Source: Pseudomonas parakoreensis
Lineage (GTDB): Bacteria; Pseudomonadota; Gammaproteobacteria; Pseudomonadales; Pseudomonadaceae
Reading direction: 5' to 3'
Assembly: GCF_021602155.1 (NCBI RefSeq)
Contig: NZ_BQHY01000004.1
Location: forward strand, 248,001 to 312,000
Length of the DNA: 64,000 bases
The notes under the pieces were generated by a model. The model ran no database searches, was not told where the DNA came from, and saw only the letters and a list, made by a program, of their open reading frames with translations. Positions 1-6,879 of this stretch are shown here, piece by piece (the stretch's first letter is position 1; every line of letters starts with the position of its first letter). The position numbers were made by a program, and so were the translations under genes.

Positions 1-312
1 ATGGATACTGGAGCAAATACTGCCTTTTTCAGCCTCACACGTTGCGCGCAAATCCGAATCACGAATGCTCGAACAGGTGCTGCCCTTTTTCGCCTCGCAG
101 TAAGCGCGCTGGTCGCTGTCGCGAATGCTCGAACAAGTACTGCCCTTCTCCGCTTCGCAGGACGCACGCAAATCACTGTCCCGGATTGAGGAGCAAGTAC
201 TGCCTTCCTGCGTGGCCTGGCAGTAATTGCGCTGATCGCTGTCACTGATGTTGGAACAACTGGCAAACGTGTAACCGCTGAACATCAACAACATCGCAAA
301 AATCAGTTTCAT
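1..312 (-). CDS. secreted cysteine-rich repeat protein, partial (runs off left edge)
   Basis: An open frame on the minus strand starts at ATG 312 behind a good ribosome site (AAGGGAG) and stays open for 104 codons to the edge of the window. Residues 1-18 look like a signal peptide (MKLIFAMLLMFSGYTFAS). From residue 25 the protein is made of four tandem units of 20-21 residues with consensus SDxRAxCEAxKGSTCSSIRD, two Cys per unit. Positions 3 and 6 alternate between Q/Y and L/S or L/T, so the unit may really be a 40-residue pair. The spaced Cys pairs suggest a disulfide-stabilised exported protein. I do not recognise the family, and the C-terminus is outside the window. Confidence 0.75.
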   Translation of the reverse strand, partial: MKLIFAMLLMFSGYTFASCSNISDSDQRNYCQATQEGSTCSSIRDSDLRASCEAEKGSTCSSIRDSDQRAYCEAKKGSTCSSIRDSDLRATCEAEKGSICSSIH

Positions 313-699
313 CTCACACTCCCTTGGCTTGCCAGGAAACAGCCTGGCGCTGGTTTATCCAATTCAAATGAGCGTCGCGACACGCCATCAAATTGGCATC
401 GTTTTTGAAGAAAGTTCCGGGGCGGGGATGGGTACTGGATTTTGGGATCTGAAAACCGCGTAGGAAATGACTGCGCGTGGTGAGGGAGCTTGTTATTGCG
501 GGGCTGCGAAGCGGTTCCATACCCTGCGAGTCATTTTCCCCGGACACTCCGCAACCCTTGATTCACGACGGTTGCACCGCTGACCGGGAGCGAAAGCGCT
601 GGCCACATCTGGTGATTTCACGTCCTACAGGCTGATTGCGACGGTGGGGATCGATGCCTAGAGTGGATCTGTCGCTGAACGAATTTGGCGATAGGGTTT
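313..699. other. gap without a supported gene
   Basis: Between the divergent start at 312 and the structured leader at about 700 I see no frame with a ribosome site and plausible protein. It must carry the promoter of the minus-strand repeat protein and probably that of the DUF3077-like gene. Confidence 0.4.
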
Positions 700-860
700 C
701 GCAGCTGGCACGGCCAACTCCCGGCTGCGCAAATTTTATGGCGGTTGTGCGTGGGAGACCTTCGGGTCTGCCGGGTCTTGGTGTTAATCCTCCGGTCTGC
801 GAACCCGCGCATAGCTGCCACCCATTTTGTTTCGCAGCAGGACGGTGGCAATTCTTCTCA
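700..860 (+). promoter_or_regulatory. structured 5' leader of the DUF3077-like gene (candidate RNA element)
   Basis: The stretch before the gene at 878 has clear RNA-like folding. AGACC (756-760) pairs with GGTCT (765-769) around a stable TTCG tetraloop. TGCCACC (816-822) pairs with GGTGGCA (844-850) around a 21-base loop, just upstream of the ribosome site AAAAGGAT (863-870). The second hairpin could control access to the ribosome site. From memory, similar leaders precede several DUF3077/DUF6124-type genes in fluorescent pseudomonads; this was not checked. Confidence 0.45.
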
Positions 861-877
861 TTAAAAGGATTAGCACC

Positions 878-1159
878 ATGACGAACAAAAAATCGCTCTA
901 CCAATGCGTTGACATGTCCTATCCGGCTTCGGATCACCCTGTCCTGCTGATTAATGCCGAAGCCCCCTTGAGTGACCTACATGCCTGCGCATCCGAACGC
1001 CTCGAGGCAGTCCTTAAGTATTTAGATCTCATGGCGTGCACCAGCCTCCCCGACCATTCCGAACACGACATCAGCACCATCACCACGATCGCGAGAATCC
1101 TGGTGCAGGACGTGAGGGATGTATTTCGGGTAATTGGGCAACGAGCAATTGAATCCTGA
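878..1159 (+). CDS. DUF3077/DUF6124-like small protein
   Basis: This is a 93-residue soluble protein without signal peptide. The start at 878 is chosen because AAAAGGAT lies 8 bases upstream. The central part (about residues 28-85: APLSDLHACASERLEAV, then a long helical stretch) matches the general pattern of DUF3077-like proteins, which are multicopy in fluorescent pseudomonads and have no known function. A strong terminator follows 30 bases after the stop, so it is a single-gene unit. The family assignment rests on remembered pattern only. Confidence 0.75.
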   Translation: MTNKKSLYQCVDMSYPASDHPVLLINAEAPLSDLHACASERLEAVLKYLDLMACTSLPDHSEHDISTITTIARILVQDVRDVFRVIGQRAIES

Positions 1160-1188
1160 CCCAAGCGTTCTATCCCCCCTTTGAAGCC

Positions 1189-1217
1189 ATAAAAAACCGC
1201 GATATCGCGGTTTTTTG
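1189..1217 (+). terminator. rho-independent terminator
   Basis: AAAAAACCGCGATATCGCGGTTTTTT is a perfect CCGCGATATCGCGG palindrome between an A-run and a T-run. It ends the DUF3077-like transcript and, by its symmetry, would also work on the other strand. Confidence 0.9.
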
Positions 1218-1414
1218 TCCTTTGGATGGGTCGGAGTAGAAAACTCAGTCGCAAAATCGGCTGAGGCTCCGTCGCTAGCGACTTTGGTCTCAACGTCTTC
1301 CACTGACAAAAACTTAGTGGCACTCTGACATCCGGCAATTGATCGGTGTACTGAGGATCTTCGATCCTGATCAGCGACAATCACGGCAACAGTAGACGAG
1401 GAAAGGATATCTCC

Positions 1415-1777
1415 ATGAAAAAATTGCTCTTCATTCTCACACTCTTCAGCGCATTTTCTTGCTCCGCCGCGACAATCCTCAATCCGATGGATTTCGACGG
1501 TTCAGAAGCACAGAAACAACAGGTCATTGATTCCATCACCGCAACGGTGAGGAAGGACTACTGCGAAAAAATCGACATGTGCCAGGAAAGCACTCTTCGC
1601 ATGATGGAAAAGAAGAATCTTGACTCCTTCAAAGAAGCGACTAAAGCCACTGATCGAAAAATAATGAACGCAGTGATTCATGACTACTGCGAGAAAATTG
1701 ACATGTGTAATTACAGCACTATATGGATGATGTACAAGAAAAATTTTGAAGCCAAGAACAAAAGCCTTACATGGTAG
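1415..1777 (+). CDS. small secreted protein with internal duplication
   Basis: This 120-residue protein has a signal peptide (MKKLLFILTLFSAFSCSAA, about residues 1-19) and a good ribosome site, GAGGAAAGG, before ATG 1415. The mature part is two copies of one unit: YCEKIDMCQESTLRMMEKKN (from about 49) and YCEKIDMCNYSTIWMMYKKN (from about 89). Each carries a Cys-x6-Cys pair and is preceded by a helix. It is probably periplasmic or secreted, with one disulfide per unit. I do not recognise the family. Its codon use is more AT-rich than most of the window, in line with the neighbouring accessory genes. Confidence 0.8.
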   Translation: MKKLLFILTLFSAFSCSAATILNPMDFDGSEAQKQQVIDSITATVRKDYCEKIDMCQESTLRMMEKKNLDSFKEATKATDRKIMNAVIHDYCEKIDMCNYSTIWMMYKKNFEAKNKSLTW

Positions 1778-1793
1778 TTAAAGTACGGAACTT

Positions 1794-1845
1794 AAAGGTG
1801 ATAGACCTATAAAACATCACACAAATAAATCTGTCACCTTTTCTT
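1794..1845 (+). terminator. possible terminator with pyrimidine tract
   Basis: AAAGGTGA (1794-1801) pairs with TCACCTTT (1834-1841) and is followed by a T-rich tract of about 25 bases. The loop is long (32 bases), so this is a weaker call than a compact hairpin. Confidence 0.45.
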
Positions 1846-1917
1846 TCTTTTCTTTTTTCTTTCAGGCAAAAAAATAATAAATTCGCCCGTTAATCCCCCC
1901 ACCAAAGAACAAATTAT

Positions 1918-2577
1918 ATGTCAATTAAAAAATCACAAAACGGCGACTGCAAACACACTGAAGCAACAAAATCCAGCACACCACTAACACAACTTACATT
2001 TTTCGCAAAAAAATCTTGGCCTTGGATTTTGATATTTTTTTTTACAGTATCAATTTCCGCCGCATATATTTCAAACTTTCACAACCATTCACTCTCATCA
2101 GACCCATCAGACTGGGGGGCACTAGGAGACTATTTCGGGGGGTTAGTAAATCCTCTGGCCTCAACAATCGCCTTATATTTTCTGATCAAAGCATATCTAT
2201 CCCAAAAAGAAGAACTGTCCGAAACAAAAGATGCCCTAAAAGAATCGGCGGAACAAAATAAAATCTCCGCTGAAGCGCAGCGTGAGCTAGCCGAACTGCA
2301 AAAAAAACAAATATCGCTAAATGAAAAATCAATAAAAAGTCAATATTATTACTCAAAAATCGAGTCAAAACATAAAGAAATAAGTTTTCTATATGAGGAA
2401 ATTGAGCGCTGCACAACGGCAAAAAACTCAGATAGATATACCTTTGATTCCAGTGGAAACAGACTCTATACAAACCCTGATATAGACAATTACCGTAGTA
2501 AAATGTATTCAAAGGTTTCGAGGACACTAAAAGAAATTGCAGAGATTAACGCGCTATTAGCTCAAGACAACGAATGA
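1918..2577 (+). CDS. membrane/coiled-coil protein resembling putative abortive-infection (putAbiC) family
   Basis: This 219-residue protein has a short basic N-terminus, one membrane segment at about residues 34-52 and a second at about 76-94. Between them is the motif DWGALGDYFGGLVNP. A long Glu/Lys/Gln-rich coiled coil follows (about 95-140), then a Tyr-rich C-terminal part. The W-G-x-x-G-D-(F/Y)-F-G-G-x-x-N-P stretch followed by a hydrophobic helix and coiled coil is typical of the putative phage abortive infection family (putAbiC, Pfam), which is usually longer. The gene is strikingly AT-rich against its flanks, which points to recent transfer. The ribosome site (AAAGAA) is weak. The defence role is inferred from resemblance only. 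Confidence 0.75.
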   Translation: MSIKKSQNGDCKHTEATKSSTPLTQLTFFAKKSWPWILIFFFTVSISAAYISNFHNHSLSSDPSDWGALGDYFGGLVNPLASTIALYFLIKAYLSQKEELSETKDALKESAEQNKISAEAQRELAELQKKQISLNEKSIKSQYYYSKIESKHKEISFLYEEIERCTTAKNSDRYTFDSSGNRLYTNPDIDNYRSKMYSKVSRTLKEIAEINALLAQDNE

Positions 2578-2642
2578 CATCCCACCCCCAAGAACCTTCT
2601 ATGAGAGTTACGCATTAGTAATCATAAAACGAGGAAAAAAAA

Positions 2643-2825
2643 ATGAAAGCAGGAAACGTTAACGGGCAAGATATAAAGCAAGAAGTCTGGTGCGACAAAT
2701 GTGCAAGAACTGGGGCTCGCAATGGAAGCTTCACCACTTCCATAGAAAATGTCTCTCCGCAGCGGTGTCAAAATCAAAACTGTAATGATCCTGAAGCCGA
2801 GTTAAAAACAGGAAAAAAAAGGTAA
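2643..2825 (+). CDS. small CxxC protein, possible zinc ribbon
   Basis: This 60-residue protein starts at ATG 2643 behind GAGGAAAA. It has WCDKC (Cys17 and Cys20) and RCQNQNC (Cys42 and Cys47), so four Cys could bind one zinc ion. The C-terminus is basic (LKTGKKR). It lies 65 bases after the putAbiC-like gene in the same AT-rich segment and may be co-transcribed with it. The family is not recognised. Confidence 0.55.
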   Translation: MKAGNVNGQDIKQEVWCDKCARTGARNGSFTTSIENVSPQRCQNQNCNDPEAELKTGKKR

Positions 2826-2856
2826 ACCGCAGCACCAATCATGCCAAAAAAGAGAA

Positions 2857-2878
2857 GGCCTATTAATTTAAATAGGCC
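2857..2878. terminator. stem-loop, probable terminator
   Basis: GGCCTATT and AATAGGCC form a perfect 8-bp stem around AATTTA, between two convergent genes. Partly complementary A-rich and T-rich arms on either side could make it act in both directions. Confidence 0.55.
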
Positions 2879-2920
2879 GAGCTTCTTTAACAAGAAGATG
2901 AACTTGACGTTTAGCGTTCC

Positions 2921-3469
2921 TCAAAAATTCGCCGGCGTATTCGCACTAATGATCTCCGCCTCATCCGCCCCGATATTCCGGAACTTGTGCGGCAGCGTCG
3001 TCGGAAAATAATACCCGTCCCCCGCACTCAACACGCTCACCTGCCCGTCCACCGTCAACTCGACCGTGCCGCGCGTCACCAACCCACACTCCTCGCCTTC
3101 CGCGTGAACAATCGGCTCTTCGCCGGAACTCGCACCCGGGGCGTATTGCTCGCGCAACAAACGCATCTGGCGGCTTGGGACGGAGGCGCCGATCAGCAGC
3201 AGGCGCAGGCCGTGGCGGCCGAGGTCGGGTTGTTCGTTGGCGCGGAACACGTATTGGTGTTCGCGCGGGGGCTGGTCGAAGGTGAAGAAGTCGGCCAGGG
3301 ACATCGGGATGCCTTCGAGCAGCTTTTTCAGTGAGCTGACGGAAGGACTGACGCGATTCTGTTCGATCAGGGAGATGGTGGCATTGGTCACGCCGCTACG
3401 CCGGGCCAGCTCGCGCTGGGAGAGTTTGTAGCTTTCGCGTACTAGTTTGAGTCGAGAACCCGTATCCAT
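2921..3469 (-). CDS. pauR: polyamine-responsive repressor PauR/PuuR-type (HTH_XRE + cupin)
   Basis: This 182-residue regulator has an XRE-type helix-turn-helix at about residues 5-60 (SQRELARRSGVTNATISLIE) and a cupin domain at about 105-178 (HAEGEECGLVTRG, then GDGYYFPTTLPHKFRN). This layout and length match PuuR of E. coli and PauR of P. aeruginosa, which repress gamma-glutamylpolyamine catabolic genes and are relieved by polyamines. It lies beside puuB, puuC and puuA on the same strand, separated by a 420-base gap with REPs and the puuB terminator, so it has its own promoter. The target role here is inferred from the family and its position. Confidence 0.9.
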   Translation of the reverse strand: MDTGSRLKLVRESYKLSQRELARRSGVTNATISLIEQNRVSPSVSSLKKLLEGIPMSLADFFTFDQPPREHQYVFRANEQPDLGRHGLRLLLIGASVPSRQMRLLREQYAPGASSGEEPIVHAEGEECGLVTRGTVELTVDGQVSVLSAGDGYYFPTTLPHKFRNIGADEAEIISANTPANF

Positions 3470-3659
3470 GACAGCCTTATGTGAGTAGTACTTAAGGGTA
3501 ATGGGGGTGGGTGGCGGGTGCCGCGCAAGGCGCGCGGATCACGTTGCTCCCGTGTCCCGGAACCGTGAAAGGCGGCTATTAAATCACGTTTGCCGGTGTT
3601 GCTCAGCAGGTTCGATGGACGGTGCGGTAAAAGTCCTTCTGGCCTTGGTAATACAGTCA

Positions 3660-3751
3660 CTGTGGGAGCGAGCCTGCTCGCGAAAGCGGTGTGTCAGACG
3701 ACATGGAGGTTGGCTGATATGGCCTCTTCGCGAGCAGGCTCGCTCCCACAG
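3660..3751. repeat. REP pair, type GTGGGAGCGAGCCTGCTCGCG
   Basis: Two inverted REP copies face each other (TGTGGGAGCGAGCCTGCTCG at the left, its reverse complement at the right), forming a REPIN-like unit between pauR and puuB. Confidence 0.9.
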
Positions 3752-3795
3752 TTGGATCTCTTTTGTGTCAGTTAACTTGATAGCGGTTGTCAGGC

Positions 3796-3822
3796 CGCTA
3801 TCGCTGGCAAGCCAGCTCCCCC
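3796..3822. repeat. single REP
   Basis: TATCGCTGGCAAGCCAGCTC is a lone copy of the GTGGGAGCTGGCTTGCCAGCG-type REP, with a CCCCC end in place of the usual CCCAC. Confidence 0.8.
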
Positions 3823-3846
3823 ATTTTGAGCATTGGTGTTTCAGGT

Positions 3847-3880
3847 AAAAAACCGGCGGGGTCTTGGGGGCCGCCGCCGG
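3847..3880 (-). terminator. terminator of puuB
   Basis: Read on the minus strand, CCGGCGG...CCGCCGG (stem arms 3853-3859 and 3874-3880) is followed by six T. It lies just downstream of the puuB stop. Confidence 0.8.
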
Positions 3881-3889
3881 GGAGGTAAC

Positions 3890-5173
3890 TTAAATGCCGA
3901 AGCGGTCGCGCAGCGAGTAATACACGGCGCCGAGGGCGGTCAACGGGGCGGAGAAGGTGCGCCCGCCGAGCATCGGCATGTGCGGCAGCGAGGCGAAGGC
4001 GTCGAAGCGTTCGGCGTCGCCGCGGATCATTTCCGAGATCAGTTTGCCGGCCAGGTGCGAACAGGTGACGCCGTGACCGCTGTAGCCTTGCATGTAGTAG
4101 GCGTTTTTCTCGATGCGGCCGAATTGCGGCATGCGTGACATGGTCAGCAGGAAGTTGCCGGTCCAGCGGTAGTCGATTTTCACGTCCTTGAGCTGCGGGA
4201 AGGTCTTGAGGATCTTCGGCCGGATCAGGGTTTCGATGTCGTCCGGTTCACGGGCGCCGTAGACCACGCCGCCGCCATACAGCAAACGGTTGTCAGCAGT
4301 GAGACGGTAGTAATCCAGCAGGTAATTGCAGTCTTCGACGCAGTAGTTGTTGGTAATCAGGCTGCGCGCCTGCTTTTCGGTCAACGGTTCGGTAACGCAG
4401 ATCTGCGAGCCGCACGGCATGCTCTTGGCGGTCACGCGGTTGTCCAGACCCTGCGGCAGGTAGGCGTTGCCGGCGATCAGCAGGTACTTGGCGCGGACCT
4501 GGCCTTTGGCGGTGCGCACGACGTTAGGCTCGCCGTACTTGATTTCCACGGCGGCCGATTGCTCGTAAATCTTGCCGCCCAGGCGCACGATGGCCGCGGC
4601 TTCACCGAGGGCCAGGTTCAGCGGATGCACGTGGCCGCCCTGCATGTCCAGCAGGCCGCCAACGTAGGCGTCAGAGCCGACTTCGCGACGAATGTCGGCG
4701 GCATCGAGCATCTTCAGGTTTTTGTTGCCGTAACGTTCCCAGCTGCGCTTCTGCTCGGCCAGACCGTTGAGTTGTTTCTTGTTCATCGCTGCGAAAATGC
4801 CGCCCGGGCGATAGTCGCATTTGATGTCGTAGTCCTTGATCCGCGAACGGATGATGTCGGCGCCTTCGAAGATCATGCTGCCGAGGATTTCTGCGGTCTT
4901 GTCACCGTAGCGCTCTTCGATCACATCGACGTCGCGACTGTAGGAGTTGACCAGTTGCCCGCCATTGCGGCCACTGGCGCCGTAGCCGACTTTCGCTGCT
5001 TCGAGCACCGTCACTTTGTAGCCGGCCTCGGTGAGGAACAGGGCCGAGGACAGGCCGGTGTAACCGGCGCCGATGATGCAGACGTCGCACTCGACCGACG
5101 CTTCAAGGGTCGGGAAGTCGATGACTTCGTTGCGGGTGGCGGCGTAGTAGCTGTTGACGTGTTGTTGCTTCAT
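3890..5173 (-). CDS. puuB: gamma-glutamylputrescine oxidoreductase-like FAD enzyme (PuuB/PauB)
   Basis: This 427-residue FAD-dependent amine oxidase of the DAO family has the dinucleotide motif GAGYTG at residues 35-40 and the typical ASGRNGGQ segment at about 63-70. PuuB of E. coli has nearly the same length. In the gamma-glutamylation pathway it oxidises gamma-glutamylputrescine to gamma-glutamyl-aminobutyraldehyde, which the adjacent dehydrogenase then takes. It is the last gene of a minus-strand set puuA-puuC-puuB, 51 bases after puuC. The start at 5173 has GGAG upstream, and AACAATAA, a possible Hfq/Crc site, lies between the two. Pseudomonads carry several PauB paralogues, so exact substrate choice is uncertain. 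Confidence 0.88.
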   Translation of the reverse strand: MKQQHVNSYYAATRNEVIDFPTLEASVECDVCIIGAGYTGLSSALFLTEAGYKVTVLEAAKVGYGASGRNGGQLVNSYSRDVDVIEERYGDKTAEILGSMIFEGADIIRSRIKDYDIKCDYRPGGIFAAMNKKQLNGLAEQKRSWERYGNKNLKMLDAADIRREVGSDAYVGGLLDMQGGHVHPLNLALGEAAAIVRLGGKIYEQSAAVEIKYGEPNVVRTAKGQVRAKYLLIAGNAYLPQGLDNRVTAKSMPCGSQICVTEPLTEKQARSLITNNYCVEDCNYLLDYYRLTADNRLLYGGGVVYGAREPDDIETLIRPKILKTFPQLKDVKIDYRWTGNFLLTMSRMPQFGRIEKNAYYMQGYSGHGVTCSHLAGKLISEMIRGDAERFDAFASLPHMPMLGGRTFSAPLTALGAVYYSLRDRFGI

Positions 5174-5174
5174 T

Positions 5175-5182
5175 TTATTGTT
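5175..5182 (-). promoter_or_regulatory. AAnAAnAA (CA) motif at puuB start
   Basis: AACAATAA on the minus strand sits between the GGAG ribosome site and ATG of puuB. This is the position where Hfq/Crc blocks translation of catabolic mRNAs in Pseudomonas. Confidence 0.5.
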
Positions 5183-5224
5183 CTCCGAGGGTCGCTCATC
5201 AAGAGCGACCGCCGCTGTAGAAAA

Positions 5225-6715
5225 TCAGAGCTTGATCCAGGTCGCTTTCAGCTCGGTGTACTTGTCAAACGCGTGCAGCGATTTGTCGCGACCGTTGCCC
5301 GACTGTTTGAATCCACCGAACGGTGCGGTCATGTCGCCGCCGTCGTACTGGTTGACCCACACGCTGCCGGCGCGCAGGCCACGGGCGAAGGTGTGCGCTT
5401 TGCTCAGGTTGCTGGTCCAGACACCGGCGGCGAGGCCGAAGATGCTGTCGTTGGCGATCTGCAGCGCTTCTTCAACGGTGTCGAAGGTGATCAGCGACAG
5501 CACCGGGCCGAAGATTTCTTCCTTGGCGATGGTCATGGCGTTGGTCACGCCGTCGAAAATCGTCGGCTCGATGTAAGTGCCGCCGGTTTCTTCGAGGGTG
5601 CGTCGGCCGCCGGCGATTAGTTCAGCGCCCTGCTCGCGGCCGAGGCTGATGTAGCGCAGCACGTTATCCAGTTGACGCTGATCGACCACGGCGCCGACGG
5701 TGGTGGCCGGGTCCAGCGCGTGCCCCGGTTTCCACGCTTGCAGCGCTTCCACCAGCAGCGGAATGAATTGCTCGCGGATCGAACGCTCCACCAGCAGGCG
5801 CGAACCGGCGGTGCACACTTCGCCCTGGTTGAAAGCAATGGCACCGGCCGCAGCCTGGGCGGCCGCGCGCAAGTCCGGGGCGTCGGCGAACACCACGTTC
5901 GGGCTCTTGCCGCCGGCTTCGAGCCAGACGCGTTTCATGTTGCTCTGGCCGGCATAAATCATCAGTTGTTTGGCAATCGCCGTGGAGCCGGTGAAGGCCA
6001 GCACGTCAACGTCCATGTGCAGCGCCAGCGCCTTGCCGACGGTGTGGCCGAAACCCGGCAGGACGTTGAACACACCTTTCGGAATGCCCGCGTCCAGCGC
6101 CAGTTGGGCGATGCGGATCGCGGTCAGCGGCGACTTTTCCGAAGGCTTGAGGATGAACGAGTTACCCGCCGCCAGCGCCGGGGCGAATTTCCAGCTGGCC
6201 ATGATCAGCGGGAAGTTCCACGGCACGATGGCCGCGACTACGCCGGCTGGCTCGCGGGTCACCAGGCCGAGTTGATCGTGCGGGGTGGCAGCGACTTCGT
6301 CGTAGATCTTGTCGATGGCTTCGGCGCTCCAGCGGATCGCGTTGGCGGTCGCCGGGATGTCGATGCTCATCGAGTCGCTGATCGGTTTGCCCATGTCGAG
6401 GGTTTCCAGCAGCGCCAGTTCTTCCTGGTGTTGCAGGATCAGATCGGCGAAGCGGATCAGGATGCGTTTGCGCTCGGCCGGGGCCTTGTTGGCCCACACG
6501 CCGGAGTTGAACGACTGGCGTGCGACTTCGACGGCGAGGTTGGCGTCGGCTTCATCGGTGCTGGCCACGGAGGCGAGGAAACGGCCGTCGACGGGGCTCA
6601 GGCATTCGAAGGTGGCACCGCTGATCGCCGGGCGATATTCGCCGTTGATGAAGGCGCGGGATTCGAGGGTCAGGGACTGGAAGCGTTGTTCCCAGTCGTT
6701 GCGGGTCATGGTCAT
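5225..6715 (-). CDS. puuC: gamma-glutamyl-aminobutyraldehyde dehydrogenase-like aldehyde dehydrogenase (PuuC/PauC/KauB)
   Basis: This 496-residue NAD(P)-dependent aldehyde dehydrogenase has the general-base motif WLEAGGKSPN (about 265-275), the nucleophile in NQGEVCTAGSR (about 295-305) and the cofactor region AFTGST. Length and motifs fit PuuC and P. aeruginosa KauB/PauC, which act on gamma-glutamyl-aminobutyraldehyde and 4-guanidinobutyraldehyde. It lies between the gamma-glutamylpolyamine synthetase and oxidase genes. Two ATG codons open the frame (M-T-M-T) without a clear ribosome site, so the start could be either. A REP pair separates it from puuA. Confidence 0.92.
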   Translation of the reverse strand: MTMTRNDWEQRFQSLTLESRAFINGEYRPAISGATFECLSPVDGRFLASVASTDEADANLAVEVARQSFNSGVWANKAPAERKRILIRFADLILQHQEELALLETLDMGKPISDSMSIDIPATANAIRWSAEAIDKIYDEVAATPHDQLGLVTREPAGVVAAIVPWNFPLIMASWKFAPALAAGNSFILKPSEKSPLTAIRIAQLALDAGIPKGVFNVLPGFGHTVGKALALHMDVDVLAFTGSTAIAKQLMIYAGQSNMKRVWLEAGGKSPNVVFADAPDLRAAAQAAAGAIAFNQGEVCTAGSRLLVERSIREQFIPLLVEALQAWKPGHALDPATTVGAVVDQRQLDNVLRYISLGREQGAELIAGGRRTLEETGGTYIEPTIFDGVTNAMTIAKEEIFGPVLSLITFDTVEEALQIANDSIFGLAAGVWTSNLSKAHTFARGLRAGSVWVNQYDGGDMTAPFGGFKQSGNGRDKSLHAFDKYTELKATWIKL

Positions 6716-6751
6716 GGGGGTGGCTCACACAGGAGAATGGGTGACCGATAT

Positions 6752-6847
6752 CCCTGTGGGAGCGAGCTTGCTCGCGAATACGGTGGGTCAGTCACCTTCA
6801 ATGTTGAAGGTGATGGCCTCTTCGCGGGCAAGCCCGCTCCCACAGGG
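6752..6847. repeat. REP pair between puuA and puuC
   Basis: TGTGGGAGCGAGCTTGCTCG at the left faces a GCGGGCAAGCCCGCTCCCAC copy at the right. The two halves belong to slightly different REP subtypes. It may affect mRNA stability between the two genes. Confidence 0.88.
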
Positions 6848-6879
6848 TTTTGCGGTGTTAACGGGATCGCGCTTGAGCG

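Noticed and set aside
563-937. Minus-strand frame of 124 codons before the DUF3077-like gene
   Set aside because: Overlaps the structured leader and has no ribosome site; low-complexity Arg/Pro translation.
3442-3660. Minus-strand frame overlapping the pauR start
   Set aside because: No ribosome site and a composition typical of intergenic sequence; ends at a REP.
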